A stretch of DNA of 64,000 bases from Gautieria morchelliformis (lineage: Eukaryota > Basidiomycota > Agaricomycetes > Gomphales > Gomphaceae), in contig WHVA01000349.1 in the NCBI GenBank assembly GCA_015179125.1, positions 1 to 64,000 on the forward strand. Direction: 5' to 3'. This document shows, one piece after another, positions 44,901-55,940 of the stretch. The position numbers and the translations under genes were made by a program. Under the pieces are notes generated by a model. The model had not been told where the DNA came from, did no database searches, and worked only from the letters and a program-made list of their open reading frames with translations. Every line of letters starts with the position of its first letter. Positions within the stretch are counted from its first letter, which is position 1.

Positions 44901-46180
44901 TAGCATCATAGCCTGGTACATTCATCAGCGTTCGTCCCTCCAGTTTCTTCTGGTCCACCTAGATGATCGTTTAGTTGGGCCATAATTGTGCGAGATGAAG
45001 TCGCACCTCAAGGTTAGACAGAGTGGTGTTGAGCTTGACGCACCAGTTGACTAGGCGATTGGCACGGTAGATAATACCATCTTCGTGAAGGCGGCAAAAT
45101 GTCTCTGCAACAGCCTTTGATAGGTTCTGAAGAATTTTTTTTAAACGGGAGACACTTCAAAACAAATGAACAGACCTCATCCATAGTGAAAGCTACCCGG
45201 TTCCAATCATACGAACCCCCAAGCCGACGAAGCTGCCCTGATATACGGGTCTGATACCTGACACTCAACTCTCAGATTTCCAACTATGAAGCATGTACCA
45301 CATAAACACAAACTCATGCTTCCATTGCCAAACGGTCTCAAGGAACCCCTCTCGTCCAAGGTCATGACGGGACTTGCCTGATGTTTTATACAACCGCTTC
45401 TCGACGACAGACTGGGTAGAGATCCCCGCATGATCAAATCCTGGGACAAATAATGTTGCTTTCCCGAGCATGCGATTCCTTATAGTCCAAGATACATCAG
45501 CAAGACACCGAGGATCAACATTAGACGATAGCGTTCACCATCGAATCAACGTATCCTGAATGGCCACCGTCAAACCATGTCCAATATGCAAAGCTCCAGT
45601 GACATTCGGTGGGGGGGCGGGAATAACAAAGGTGCCGTTGCTGGCATTTTGCGGCGATCCGTCTGCATTCGTCTTGGGTTCAAAAAAGCCCTGTGCTTCC
45701 CACCAATCATACCAGGCAGATTCTACTGCGATCGGATTGTAGCCGCTGGCCATAGGCTGAGACATGTCTATACAGTGTAAAGATATCAACCATACGATAA
45801 GAACGTCAGGTTACCTTTCTTGTGACCCTTAGGCGTGTTGTTAACGAACGGTACCTCCTCGTCCTTCTTTTCTTTCACAGGCTTGACCTTCTCTTTCTTC
45901 TCTCCAGTCATGACCTCTTTGACTACTTTAGCAGCCTGTTTGGCCTGCCTCTCGGCCATTTTGGCAGCCTTTTTTGCTGAGTAAACGAGTGCAGTATGTC
46001 AGCGTAGTCGGTGCTGAAGGACATGGCCAGCGGACCTTGGCTCTTAGAGTTTGGATTGGGCACATCAACCCCTGGAGTCGCGGTGCCATTGGCGACATTA
46101 TCGGACATAGTGCGTATGAAATTGACAGCCGGTAGACGATGTGGTATTCGAATTCTCGTCACAGGAAACCAACCTCGCAT
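41910..46180 (-). CDS. VAS1: Valyl-tRNA synthetase, complete, probable dual-targeted product
   Basis: Class Ia synthetase attaching valine to tRNA-Val. N-terminal Lys/Ala-rich helix ([17 protein letters not shown], about 45970-45920), then [15 protein letters not shown] with HIGH at 45577-45588. [15 protein letters not shown] follows, then the editing domain ([37 protein letters not shown]), [31 protein letters not shown], and KMSKS at 43496-43510. The anticodon-binding domain has [13 protein letters not shown] and [17 protein letters not shown]-terminal coiled coil ends FEKLK and TAA at 41910. There are about 15 introns, all with readable splice sites. Two in-frame ATGs: 46180 adds 24 residues rich in Arg with no acidic residue ([17 protein letters not shown]...), and 46108 starts MSDNVANG. 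Yeast VAS1 makes mitochondrial and cytosolic enzyme this way. Confidence 0.95.
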
Positions 46181-46875
46181 ACAAGGGTGGGTGACTCGAG
46201 AATTTGCTTCCGCGCACTATGTAGGCGCTACAGTATCTGTGTGTCACGGTCCGTTTCACAGTGACGCGTGACAACTGGCAAAAGTTCCCGTTACTGCCGT
46301 ACTTATGACAGTACTCTGTTGATAGTAAAATTTGGAAGAAGAGTTCCACCTCTCGGGGGAACCCCGTGAGTCTACCTAGATATGTAGAGTTGCTCCTCCG
46401 GTTAGTTGGTCTGCATTTCCTATTACAGTATCATCATATATACCAGTACTGGTAGTCACTCGCGCCAGTGGCTGCCGTACCAACGTCGTGCGTACCCCTG
46501 ATCAGGATTCGACACTATATAGTATCGGAACAAACCCCTTGGAGACCAGCCGACAATCTAGCATCCATCCTTTTCGACCCAATCCCTAATCCATGACTCT
46601 CTAGATCCAGTTTGTCTGGTAACGTTGGACTACTTATAGAGCCCATTCGGCTCCCTCAGCGTTCGATTTGCTAGAGCATAAAACGGCGGAGATCATATGA
46701 AATGGGTCTATTTCTGGTTGCAGGGCGACAGCATGTGGTCGAAGTATACTGCACAGTTACCACCTTGCTTTAAGGTCAACGGTCCTTTGGGTCGTCCATA
46801 CACGACCGACACTCTACTTATCCCAATCCAAGAACTTCTGTCTGCATCCATTCGATTGCGAACTGAGCCGCGACA
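46181..46875. other. Spacer with the valyl-tRNA synthetase promoter
   Basis: About 700 bp between two minus-strand genes. It should contain the ALDH 3' UTR (right side) and the synthetase promoter (left side). I see no TATA box I would defend and no additional gene. Confidence 0.4.
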
Positions 46876-49030
46876 TCATGCCTTGATGAACACAGATTTT
46901 GGCCTTGTCAACTGATCGAAGCCTTCAAGCACGTAATCAATGTTCGGTTCCTTGCCTTGGACGATCGCTATGCTCACCAAACTCGCTGCAGCTGACACCA
47001 CGGCCGCTGTCCTTAACGCCAGTCCACGCGAGAGATGGGTCAACGGAGTCACACCTGTTTTCCAAGCGGAGAAGTCAGACTATCAAAGAGAGAAGGTAAA
47101 TCCACAGAAGCCCATACTTGTTTAAAAACACAGTGCCTGTGTCGATTTCAGAAGCTAGCTGGTTGAAGACTGATTTCGACTGAGGTCCCGTCCAGATGGA
47201 TGCCGTCAGCCCGTATGGCGAGTCGTTCATAAGTTCTACAGCCTCCAAGTCTGATGTCACCTGCTCAGTAGCCAGTGAGGCTTAATGAACGAACATGGCA
47301 CAGGTCGCTCATTACCTTCATAATGCCGACAATGGGACCAAATGTCTCTTCCTGGGAAAATGTCAACAGAGTGTGGACCAGGCAAAGGACCCTTACGTGC
47401 CTTCATGAAATCCATGGCTTTGAAAAGCTCATCAAATATGGGAGCCGTGCCAACGAAAACCACTCACAATGATTTACATTGACCAAAACTTGTGGAGCAA
47501 CGAAAGCGGTACCACTATAAGGCAATAAGCTTAGGCTTCATAGTTCGAAATATATATACTCTTTTGCGGTGGGGAATAGGGTGCTAGGAATCAGCTCTTT
47601 GGCTCCAGCAGCAACTGTTGCGAACTATTTTAGAATATGGTGTGTTTCAGTGACAATATTTCACGAACCGGCATCAGCTACTTGTTTCCGGATTCGCTGG
47701 GCGGAGGCCAGACTAACTACAGGTCCTAGAGTAACAGTAGGATCTGTAGGGTCCCCTAGCTTGTATTGCTGACGATAGCTGAGCCCGGACAGTTTTCGAG
47801 GTTGTAAGTTACTCACCTTTGTCTCCTCCACGAACTTTTGTACAAACGCATCGTATTGTGCCTCATGGACGTAAATCCTCTATCGTCAACATGAAGACTG
47901 ACATAGAGATATAGGAGGGCCGTATAGGGACTATACCTCTACGGAACAACAGCTCTGGCCAGAATTAAAGAAAGCACCTGCCAGTAATTGATTTGGATTA
48001 AACAAAAACTGCCAGATACTAATGAAGCCACACCATCGACGAGTTCTGGAACAGTAGAATTGAGGTCTGCATCGTCGCGTACGTAGGCAGGATCCTTTCC
48101 ACCAAGCTACACGATATGAAGGTACATTCAGTGTACAAGTCCGCTGTTTTGCTTTTATTCTCACCTCAAGCGCAACCCCTTTGAATCCTTCGGCACGTGC
48201 TGCGAAATTGTCTACAGCTTTACCACCTTTGACACTGCCCGTGAAAACAACGAAGTTTACGCGAGTGTCCTGGATCGCTTTCTCGGTGAGGTCAGGTGAC
48301 AGATGCAAAACCTGAAAGATGTCCTCAGGAAGACCAGCGCGAGACCAAGCAGCAGCGAGACGTTCCGCCGTTAGCTTTATGCGCGAACTAATTAACGTCA
48401 GTATGTAATATGGACACAAATGGCATACTGGCGTCTGAGGTGAGGGCTTGAAAATGACTGTGTTGCCTGCTAGAATGGCTGGCAAGACACTATTGATTGC
48501 AACCAAAAACGGGTAATTCCATGGGGCAATCTTGCAGCTTATTAGCCTTTTCATGGCGCCATTGTGGTAGAGCTGGTGCTAACCACTAATATCACACCAT
48601 GAGGAACACGCTGTATAAAACGCGTGTTAGATGACTTGTCGTAATCTGATATTTCCACGTCTTTCAATGCCGTCGGTGCAATATTCAATAGATGATCGGC
48701 TCTCGCCAGCATGGTTTTACATTCCAGGTGGTTGAACTTCACAGGCCGACCCATTTGATTACTGAGCTCCAAAGTGATCTCGGGAACCTGTGCTTGAAAC
48801 TCTTTCTACAATTTACACTAGGTTAGTGTCGTCGTTCTACCTCGAGCGTGGCATCTTGCACAGACCATGAATTTCCGCCCGATAACGATACGATCTTCCA
48901 AAGGCATACGCCGCCATTTTCGTTGGGCTTCTCTTGCCTTTCCTATAGAATCACTCAGCTGTTCGAGAGAGGGGTATGTGCGTGTCACCAGTGGCCGTTG
49001 AGAATGAGGAATCAAAGTAGTCTGGGACAT
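46876..49030 (-). CDS. Aldehyde dehydrogenase (NAD(P)+), complete
   Basis: ALDH superfamily, oxidising an aldehyde to the acid. Start ATG at 49030 (MSQTTLIPHSQRPLVTRTYP); an in-frame ATG at 49069 is possible. Motifs in order: REAQRKWRRMPLEDR, IAPWNYPFLVAINSVLPAIL (cofactor Rossmann), GNTVIFKPSPQTP, FTGSVKGGKAV, ALELGGKDPAYV (general-base Glu), AFFNSGQSCCSVE (catalytic Cys, about 47960), VTLGPVVSLASAQRIRKQV, EETFGPIVGIMKV, LMNDSPYGLTASIWTG, and LAWTGVKDSGRG, ending FIKA with TGA at 46876. About 13 introns. The one before EETFGPIV starts with GC (AAG/GCACGT) rather than GT. The substrate cannot be deduced. A cytosolic enzyme is likely, as I see no targeting signal. Confidence 0.92.
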
Positions 49031-49271
49031 ACTGGCAGCAGGCGACGTGACAGTGACACTGTGATGCAAGCGTCGATCAAATATAATTGCGACTCAGGGT
49101 CACATTCAATGAGATAATCCGCGAATCAACTGGGAATGTTACACTCATCAGCCAGTTAGCTCACTGAGTAGTGGCGCCGATCGACTCGTGAGAGTCGATA
49201 CATTTCCATGGTAAGCGCTGATATTTGAATAAAATCCTGTCAAGTATATCCACAGCCATCGACTCGACCCC
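49031..49271. promoter_or_regulatory. Divergent promoter region, ALDH and STAND gene
   Basis: 240 bp separate the ALDH start (minus) from the STAND-receptor start (plus), so both promoters must lie here or overlap the genes. An inverted GATCGACTCGTGAGAGTCGATAC element is visible at about 49180-49201 (arms GACTC/GAGTC and ATCGA/TCGAT), a possible binding site. This is inferred from position only. Confidence 0.4.
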
Positions 49272-50792
49272 ATGGCCGAAGCTCTGGCAGGCCTGGGAGT
49301 AGGAGGCAAGTCACTAATACTCGTTTTCTACTCCCATGCTTATCAGGCTACTCAGCGAGCGTCATTGCCGTTGTTCAACTCGGTAAAGCGGTTATCAGCA
49401 CGTGCTCCGCGTATGGCACTACATATAAGAATGCGTCCAAAAACATGAATCAGCTCAGTGATGAGGTCGCCAGACTAGTTCCGGTACTCGGTGCTATCCA
49501 TGAGCTTATAACGGATGAGGAAACTAAAAAGACCGTCCGATTGCCGACTTTGATTGCGGCGTTCATTGGCAATACACCACATGACCAAACTTCTGATACA
49601 AGCCTCGAGAATGAGTTAGGACTCGAAGATGGACGCACCGACTCCACGCCAAGTAGCCATACGGGTCGCCATGCCATGGTAAACAGCCTCTGGAAGTTTA
49701 AGACCAAAGATCGCTCATACAGGGCTGAAACTAAAAGTGGACGTACAGACGGTATGCCCATTTCCCCAGCTGTCCCAAGAGATTACTTATCAACAAAGGT
49801 GGACTTACGGTAGATAATGCGTCGGAAGACAAAGATGGGGGAATAGAAGGGATGCCGTGTGTCCTTGCGGGTTGTCACGCCGAGCTGAATAGTCTTTTGA
49901 ACAAAGATAAGTAGCAAGGATGGGGGCACATCTCGCAAGAAAGCGCTGGCATGGACATTCAGGCATGGCGAGGTCAGAAAGACCCTGGACAACCTGCAAA
50001 GTTCCATCAGCTGCTTACTTCTGCTCTGCTCGTTGATCAAACGTACGTTCCCGGCTTAATCTCAAACACAGAGCACTCCTTATTGTGCTTACATAAATTT
50101 GGCGTTGACGGTACATGATGAACATGAGAGTGACAGGCAAGGTCTGTGCGACATTGCTACTGCCTGCCCGATGACGTGAAACTGACTGATTCTCACTGAA
50201 TTCCCTGTAGACAAACATCGACAGGAAATCTACCATTGGTTGTCGGCTCCTGATTATCGGCCGAAGCACTGGAATGCCCGCACAGAGCGGGAAGGTGACA
50301 CGGGCTCCTTGTTTCTTCGAGGAGTCAGTTTTCTGGAATGGAAAAGCGGGGCGCAGTCGTTTCTTTGGCTTCACGACAAGCGTACGTTCTATACTTGTTT
50401 GATAGTCGCCGCTAATAAACACACAGCCGGCGCTGGGAAGACTGTCTTATGGTAAGAAATTTACATAAAATGTCTCCGACTAGGTACCATGCTAACGAAT
50501 GCATCCATCAAGCTCCACCGTTATCGAGGAGCTCATCAATCACTCACTGGTAATCGCATACTTTTATTTCGATTCTCACAGTAAAGACATACAGCCACAT
50601 GGCCACTGATCGAGCAGCTGTCTTCAAAATGCACGAGCATCCCCGACGGCCTGGAGAAACTATTCTCTGCCTACGCGGATAGCCGCCGATCACCAGCTCC
50701 GGACGAGCTGAAGACAATTCTCAAGTCTATCATCGGCAGTTTCGAGAACGTATACATCGTTTTTGATGCCCTCGACGAATGCCCGAGTCGAC
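49272..50792 (+). pseudogene. STAND NTPase (fungal N-terminal + NACHT), truncated after Walker B
   Basis: The ATG at 49272 gives MAEALAGLGV and, after an intron, SASVIAVVQLGKAVISTCSA and KNMNQLSDEVARLVPVL: the fungal N-terminal domain found before NACHT in NLR-like proteins. Further exons give EIYHWLSAPD (50228), GDTGSLFLRG, SFLEWKSGAQSFLWLHDKP, Walker A GAGKTVL across two introns (about 50430-50450), STVIEELINHS, and EQLSSKCTSIPDGLEKLFSA, then Walker B YIVFDALDECPSR (50748-50788). Coding stops at about 50792 beside a solo LTR. The rest of NACHT and the repeat domain (usually ankyrin or WD) are absent from the far side. Such proteins act in fungal self/non-self and cell-death responses; this copy cannot make a full receptor. 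Confidence 0.83.
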
Positions 50793-51218
50793 CTGGGTTT
50801 TAAATGCATCAAACGGTGAATGAGGAAAGTGGACATGTGAACAGCAGGCCAGCATGACGACTAGGTGATGGGTTGAATGGAGGTGGATTGGGTTAATAAA
50901 TGAGTCATGACAACACCCTACTTACAAGTGAAGTGACTTGCATAGTACTTGGCACCCAGCATCAGTCAGGGCTGGGCGGCCAGGGGAAGGCAGGGTCATG
51001 GGTGAGTACTGAGTGATTGCCATGGCTGTGGTTGAGCAAAGTATATTATGGGTTCACTGGTGGTGGGGGATCCTTAGACTTTTCTCTTTGGATGTCCCAT
51101 CTGTCAGGTGAGATTCCCTTTTGTTGTATATTTCCTTATTTGTGTATACACTTTGGATTTCCCCTCTGTCAGCTGCATGACCGTGTGAGCCCCACAACTA
51201 GTGAGGGTTGCCCTTACA
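50793..51218 (+). repeat. Solo or relic gypsy LTR of the TTGCCCTTACA family
   Basis: Homologous to the minus-strand LTR 32641-33115 in its second half (shared CCTTAGACTTTTCTCTTTGG block at 51071 and the TTGCCCTTACA end at 51218). The left edge is set by loss of the STAND coding sequence and is approximate. No matching target duplication was found (right flank TCAAG). Confidence 0.65.
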
Positions 51219-51520
51219 TCAAGCCTAAGATCACTACAAGTTGAAGTGTCAAGTCTAATGCAACTGCTATTCAAGTCTAACATCACTACAACTCAGACTA
51301 GGGTCAAAATCAAACTTCAAAATGGATTGTTACCTTCCAATCAACATTTGTGATGGCACTTGGCTAGTTTTATAGTCCAACATTGAGATATCACAAAAAA
51401 ACATGGCAGGTTTTGGCAAGCATCATTACAAGGTCAAGTCTAACAGTATTATAAGTCAACTCTAATGCCATTACAAGTCAAGTCTCTTTCTTATATGCAG
51501 CATGCCAGAAATACAGCCCA
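51219..51520. other. Degenerate short-repeat spacer
   Basis: Phrases like CAAGTCTAACATCACTACAA recur in variant form four or five times (51222-51490). They may be a leader region of the retroelement whose LTR lies just left. No gene. Confidence 0.4.
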
Positions 51521-54092
51521 TCAGTATGCGAAGCGGAAATCCAATCGCCGGTTCCCCTGGTCAGTAGTCGTGGACAGGTACTGGGCCTTTTCCTGAACAT
51601 CACAGAAGCAGCGAGGTTAGCATTGCGCAACCGTTCGCATCGTGTGTAGTTCATAATATACCTGAGGACTCATGGCGTTCCACCTTGCATCTCTCAGTGA
51701 ATTTCGCCACTTGTAGTACATTCGGGTGCCTGGATATAAAATGAGTAGGTTCACGCAGCAGACAATAATAAGCGCGCGGTTTCCCCGCTGGTCTGTTAGA
51801 GAATATTTATCGTAGGTTGGATGGGTGAAGTGAAAGATCTTACAGCGTGGCGCATCATCTGCGCGATATATGTTGGCAGATATTACGCCAGAAGCTTGAA
51901 GAAACATGTTATACAGCGACGCGTTCACGGTACGACTGGCAACCCCGCCAGCATTACGAGAACACCAGGCCATTTCTAAAAAAGCCACCGCGGTTATTAA
52001 TACTGCGGGCAACAAGGTTTGTGAACCATGTCTAGAGCTTACGAATGGCTTGGGTCTATACGGCGACTATCAGCTTCAGCGTCTGGCAATAACAAAATAT
52101 GACGTGTTTTACATATGGATATGATAATAGTACAGTTGCAACAATCTGGAGAATAAGTAGGTGACATATTAGTAACGATGTCCAGCGACAATAGGTGAAG
52201 ACAAACATAATAGGTCCAAGGGTTGGGCATTGCAGGTAAGAGATACAAAGTCACCAGACATGGAAGCACCCAGAGATCTTCGGCCATGGAGACAAGAGAA
52301 CGGCTATCAACAGCTTCAGAAATCAAGGTAATGGCAAACAAGGTGACCATTCCCACAACCGTGGAGGGGATTGTGAGAAGGTTCGTCTGGAGAGTAGAAA
52401 AACTTATTGATGCAAACGTCATCAAAAGAAGATGTAGAAAATAATTAACAACAAAGAGCTGATAATTTATGCGAAGCGTACCCGAAGTTTTTCAAGCTGA
52501 GTGTAAGGTAGGTTTCCGGGGGACTTGTTGGGATACCGACCATCACACCAAGGATATAAAGCGGATATAAATCATAGTCAAGTGCGGTTTGAAATAGGCA
52601 TCTCAGACTCAGGCCCTGACGGTTGTGCATGTCACCCTGCTCATTGATGAGGACCACCGCCTTCCCTACCATGAAGATCAACGAACCTTAGTTGGGTCAT
52701 CCCTGAGGATTCTGTTGACGAGGATGGTCTCTTCACGTTCTGTAAACCAGCCCTTCGGTCGGAACCAGGCTTTGGTCTGTGTCGGCGACGGGGGCATGCG
52801 AAAAAATGTCGAGATCCCAATCAAAAGCGTGATCAGGCCTCTAAAGAAGGTAACGCAATTAGGCACTTGATCAGAGGAGACGCTGTATAATCACGGACTC
52901 AACCAGAAACAGCCACCTGTTTAAGAATTGAATTAGATGCAAATGTAAACGTACTGGGGGAAACATAACATAACTCCACCCTGATTTTCCAAGAACTCCC
53001 CGCATGCGCAAGACTCCGAATGCTAGGAATGAGGAGACTACTGTGGAGATGTTTGTGGATGCCCAGAAGCATGCTAGACGGAGAGGAAGTTCTGTTTTCT
53101 TGTAGAAATCTACAAGAAAATGTGCATCAGTCATGAGGATATGCATGAGGCCAATTCTTCCCTCACAGCTGAGGTACAACACCAGATCAGGGACAAAGCC
53201 TCCTTGCATCAAACCAAGTAAAACGCGACAGGTCAAGAACGAGGTTCTACCAGACAGCCAGAACTGTGCCGTAATTACGATTGACCACAGACACATCTGT
53301 ATAGGGATCCAGCGGTCTGGGCCCAGACGTTTTGATACCAATTGGGATGGGAGTTCGGCAGCTAGAAAAGAGATTCTGTACAAAGAATTTCCAAAGTTGA
53401 AGTCGTTGGTCGTGAGGCGGAGGTCCTTGAGAAAATTATCACTGTTGGCTTGAGATAAGTTGTCCCGGTCAATGCTAAGAGCTGAAAAAGCAATGGCAGC
53501 CCAGAGCATGACAAGCCAGTCCACCTTTCGTACTAGTGCCTGAGCACAAAGACGCCGAGGAGAGGTATGAGCAGTAATTGATGTCAGTGAGTTTTAGCAT
53601 TCCAGATTCTTTATTATTTCGTACCTTTTCTTCGCGGTATGTCCACCTCGCGGCAGGATCGAACCTATGCAAATTTTCGAAGGCAGGATGGGGCTGGTAA
53701 TGGGGTGCTAATACAGGATCGTCGTATACCGAAATCTATGGATTAATAACGAAGTGAAGAATTCCGTTGAGGTCCTGGAAGGTGAAAGTGGCCGAGCACA
53801 CCTGTGTTGCAATCGCATCCTCGTCTAATGGTTTGAGCAAGTGTCTCCGGAACAGCCAATCAGTGAGATGTGTAGCCTCGGTCTCAGCTGGAGCTAGATC
53901 TGCATTTTGGATGCTGGTAGAGGATGTCCCTAACTTGTTGCTGCCTTTCGATATGGACGATAAAAGCGTGGGTGGAAATGTATGATGATGATATTTATAA
54001 GAGGTGGTCTGAGAGGGTGTAGATTCTTGGACCGCTGTTAGGAGCTGATTGGGAGCTTCAGGTTCTAGGTTAGACATATCGGTGGGTTGCAA
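51521..54092 (-). CDS. MFS transporter, allantoate/pantothenate permease (Dal5-like) family, complete
   Basis: Plasma-membrane anion:cation symporter family. ATG at 54092 (or 54077, MSNLEPEA). An N-terminal cytoplasmic region holds PLDEDAIATQ, then YDDPVLAPHYQPHPAFENL and FDPAARWTYREEK. Helices begin VDWLVMLWAAIAFSALSIDR (53525) with NLSQANSDNF. RLGPDRWIPIQMCLWSIVIT, LTCRVLLGLMQGGFVPDLVL and YKKTELPLRLACFWASTN are family hallmarks. After the middle loop (GWFTEREETILVNRILRDDP; DMHNRQGLSLR), the C-terminal half reads YPLYILGVMVGIPTSPPETY, LTIPSTVVGMVTLFAITLIS, CSRNAGGVASRTVNASLYNM and IYRADDAPR, ending QGNRRLDFRFAY with TGA at 51521. About 10 introns. Substrate unknown; family members carry allantoate, nicotinate, pantothenate, biotin or similar acids. 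Confidence 0.9.
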
Positions 54093-54945
54093 TCGGAACG
54101 CAGATGCCTAAGGGGCTTGAGCTGTGAGACTCCTGCATAAGGGATTAGATGAAGTATTTAATGAAGCACAATACATCATTTTGTGTGACACAGTACTGGC
54201 GTTTATCCCAGCAGTCGCCTAACCTATCCAGAAACGCCAACCCCTAGATCCGCCAGCAGGAAAAGATTCTGCGAGAACAGGGAGGTCGCGCAACGCAAGC
54301 AGGAAAATCATGATGGCGAATTGAAATAAGAAGCCATAAGCACGACGAAGTCGAAGGTGGAATTGTATGATGATCATATTTATACGAGGTGGTTTGAGAG
54401 GGTGCAGATTCTTGGACCGCTGACCGTAGCTGATTGAGAGCTTCAGGTTCCAGGTTAGACATACCAGTGGGATGCAATCGGAGAGCAGATGCGCAAGGGG
54501 CTACGTCTCTCCTTCTGCATAAGGGATTCCATGAAGCATTTACGAAATATCGAGGGATGATTGCATTAGAGATATGATGTGTGCCGTGAGCAGCACATCA
54601 TCAGAAACGCCAATACGTAGATCCGACCTGGCAGCGGGAAAAGATTCTGCGAGAACAGGGAGGCCGCGCAACGCAAGCAGGAAAATGATGAGGGTTGTAC
54701 GAAACAATGAGCACGTAAGATGTCGCTCGGCGCCTCTCTGCATATGATGATCAACGGACACGACAAACACATGGCTTGAAGGCCATTGTAGCAGAGATGA
54801 TATCTAAGTATAATCCTGCTGTGGATAATCAGTACTCGAAAGGCCTATACGATGCAGAGGGGCCTGATCAGTGGGCTTTGAAGGAAGCTGGATAATTAAG
54901 TCTAAAGTAACGAATATAAATACCTTATTGGAGTGGAGTAACCTT
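54093..54945. repeat. Tandem duplication of the MFS 5' region
   Basis: 54244-54535 repeats the first exon and upstream bases of the MFS gene: MSNLEPEALNQL and QESAPSQTTSYKYDHHT at 54460-54380 match residues 6-37 of the real gene. The block GGGAAAAGATTCTGCGAGAA at about 54257 and 54638 is a second pair of direct repeats about 380 bp apart. The extra exon 1 leads nowhere and is a pseudo-exon. Confidence 0.75.
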
Positions 54946-54949
54946 CCTA

Positions 54950-55940
54950 GCTACGAACGTACCTGGCATCATTCATAGCAAAAGGTTCTGGTTGGTTTTT
55001 TATGGTTGAATTGGTCGAGGCAGAGCGTTTTTCGGAGATTTCGAGAGCGTTGCTGATTGTGGTACCATACAGAAGAGCCGCCATGCAGCCGAGTGTGAGC
55101 GTAAGGTTCGTGATCGCAAGATCTGGAACCAGTACATTCGTGACATCGCGATAAACCTGCAATTAGTTTTTTAGAAATTGGGCATGCGCAGGGAAGAGAT
55201 TCCTTAGAGAACGCACCTTGGCGGTGACATCGGCGCATATGCTCAACAAGACGAAGCGTGTACACAATCCGCATGTCCTTACCATCTGCCTCCTAACGCG
55301 ACTGCTGTTCTCCTTAAATAGACCGAAACGGCACAAGATCATCATATCGGAGGTGGTGGCGAGGAGTTCGATGGTGCAAACAAGGGCGATGTTCACGTTG
55401 CAGACAACATCTTTGTTAGAACGCAGACGCAGATGGTGATAGGCAAAGCCGATAGAACTGTATATATATTACATAATACAGAACTCATACGATGACGCGT
55501 CGCCTCCACAGCACATCAACAATCTTTGACGGACGTGTTAGAGAGGTTAATGAGGGTAATGAATATCGGGGTCATCACGGGGAGAGTGAGGAAGTAGAAA
55601 GTGCAACATATGATGGCTGCTCGATTGACCACCTCTGGCGCTGGGCTGCTCAGGTATGCGGTGAGGAGACCATGTTGTGCGTTAGATTTAGACTCCCGAG
55701 ATGAGGTCACTCACCGAATTATACTGGTATGCGCGATGCCCGCGAGGCCAAGCTGGAGTAACAATCCACAATGGTCCGACTTGATAGGGGACGAAAGTCA
55801 CCTGCACAAACCAGTTGAAGAAGAAAAGGAGAATCTTCTGACCGATGCTTGTCCCGATGTGAGGTTCTTGAAGACCGTTTGCTATAACACCGACGATAGC
55901 GGTGGAAAAGCTGATTGTCACCACGAACACCTCCTTTAGC
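54950..55940 (-). pseudogene. Polytopic membrane protein, N-terminus replaced by copia gag
   Basis: Minus-strand exons encode at least five hydrophobic helices: GLKEVFVVTISFSTAIVGV (55930), ILLFFFNWFVQVTFVPYQV, IICCTFYFLTLPVMTPIFIT (55620), ALVCTIELLATTSDMMILC (55385) and NLTLTLGCMAALLYG (55100), with a Ser/Thr-rich tail ending about 54950. Loops are basic on one side (SSRVRRQMVRTC). I do not recognise the family; a seven-helix basidiomycete membrane protein is a fair guess. The gene loses its 5' end at about 55940, where a copia gag begins in the same orientation. Introns have usable splice sites, so the rest may once have been functional. Confidence 0.5.

Noticed and set aside
49272..50792. 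STAND gene as part of an anti-transposon or anti-viral operon with ALDH and MFS
   Set aside because: Neighbours are on the other strand with separate promoters and ordinary metabolic families; proximity is not evidence of a system, and the gene is truncated.
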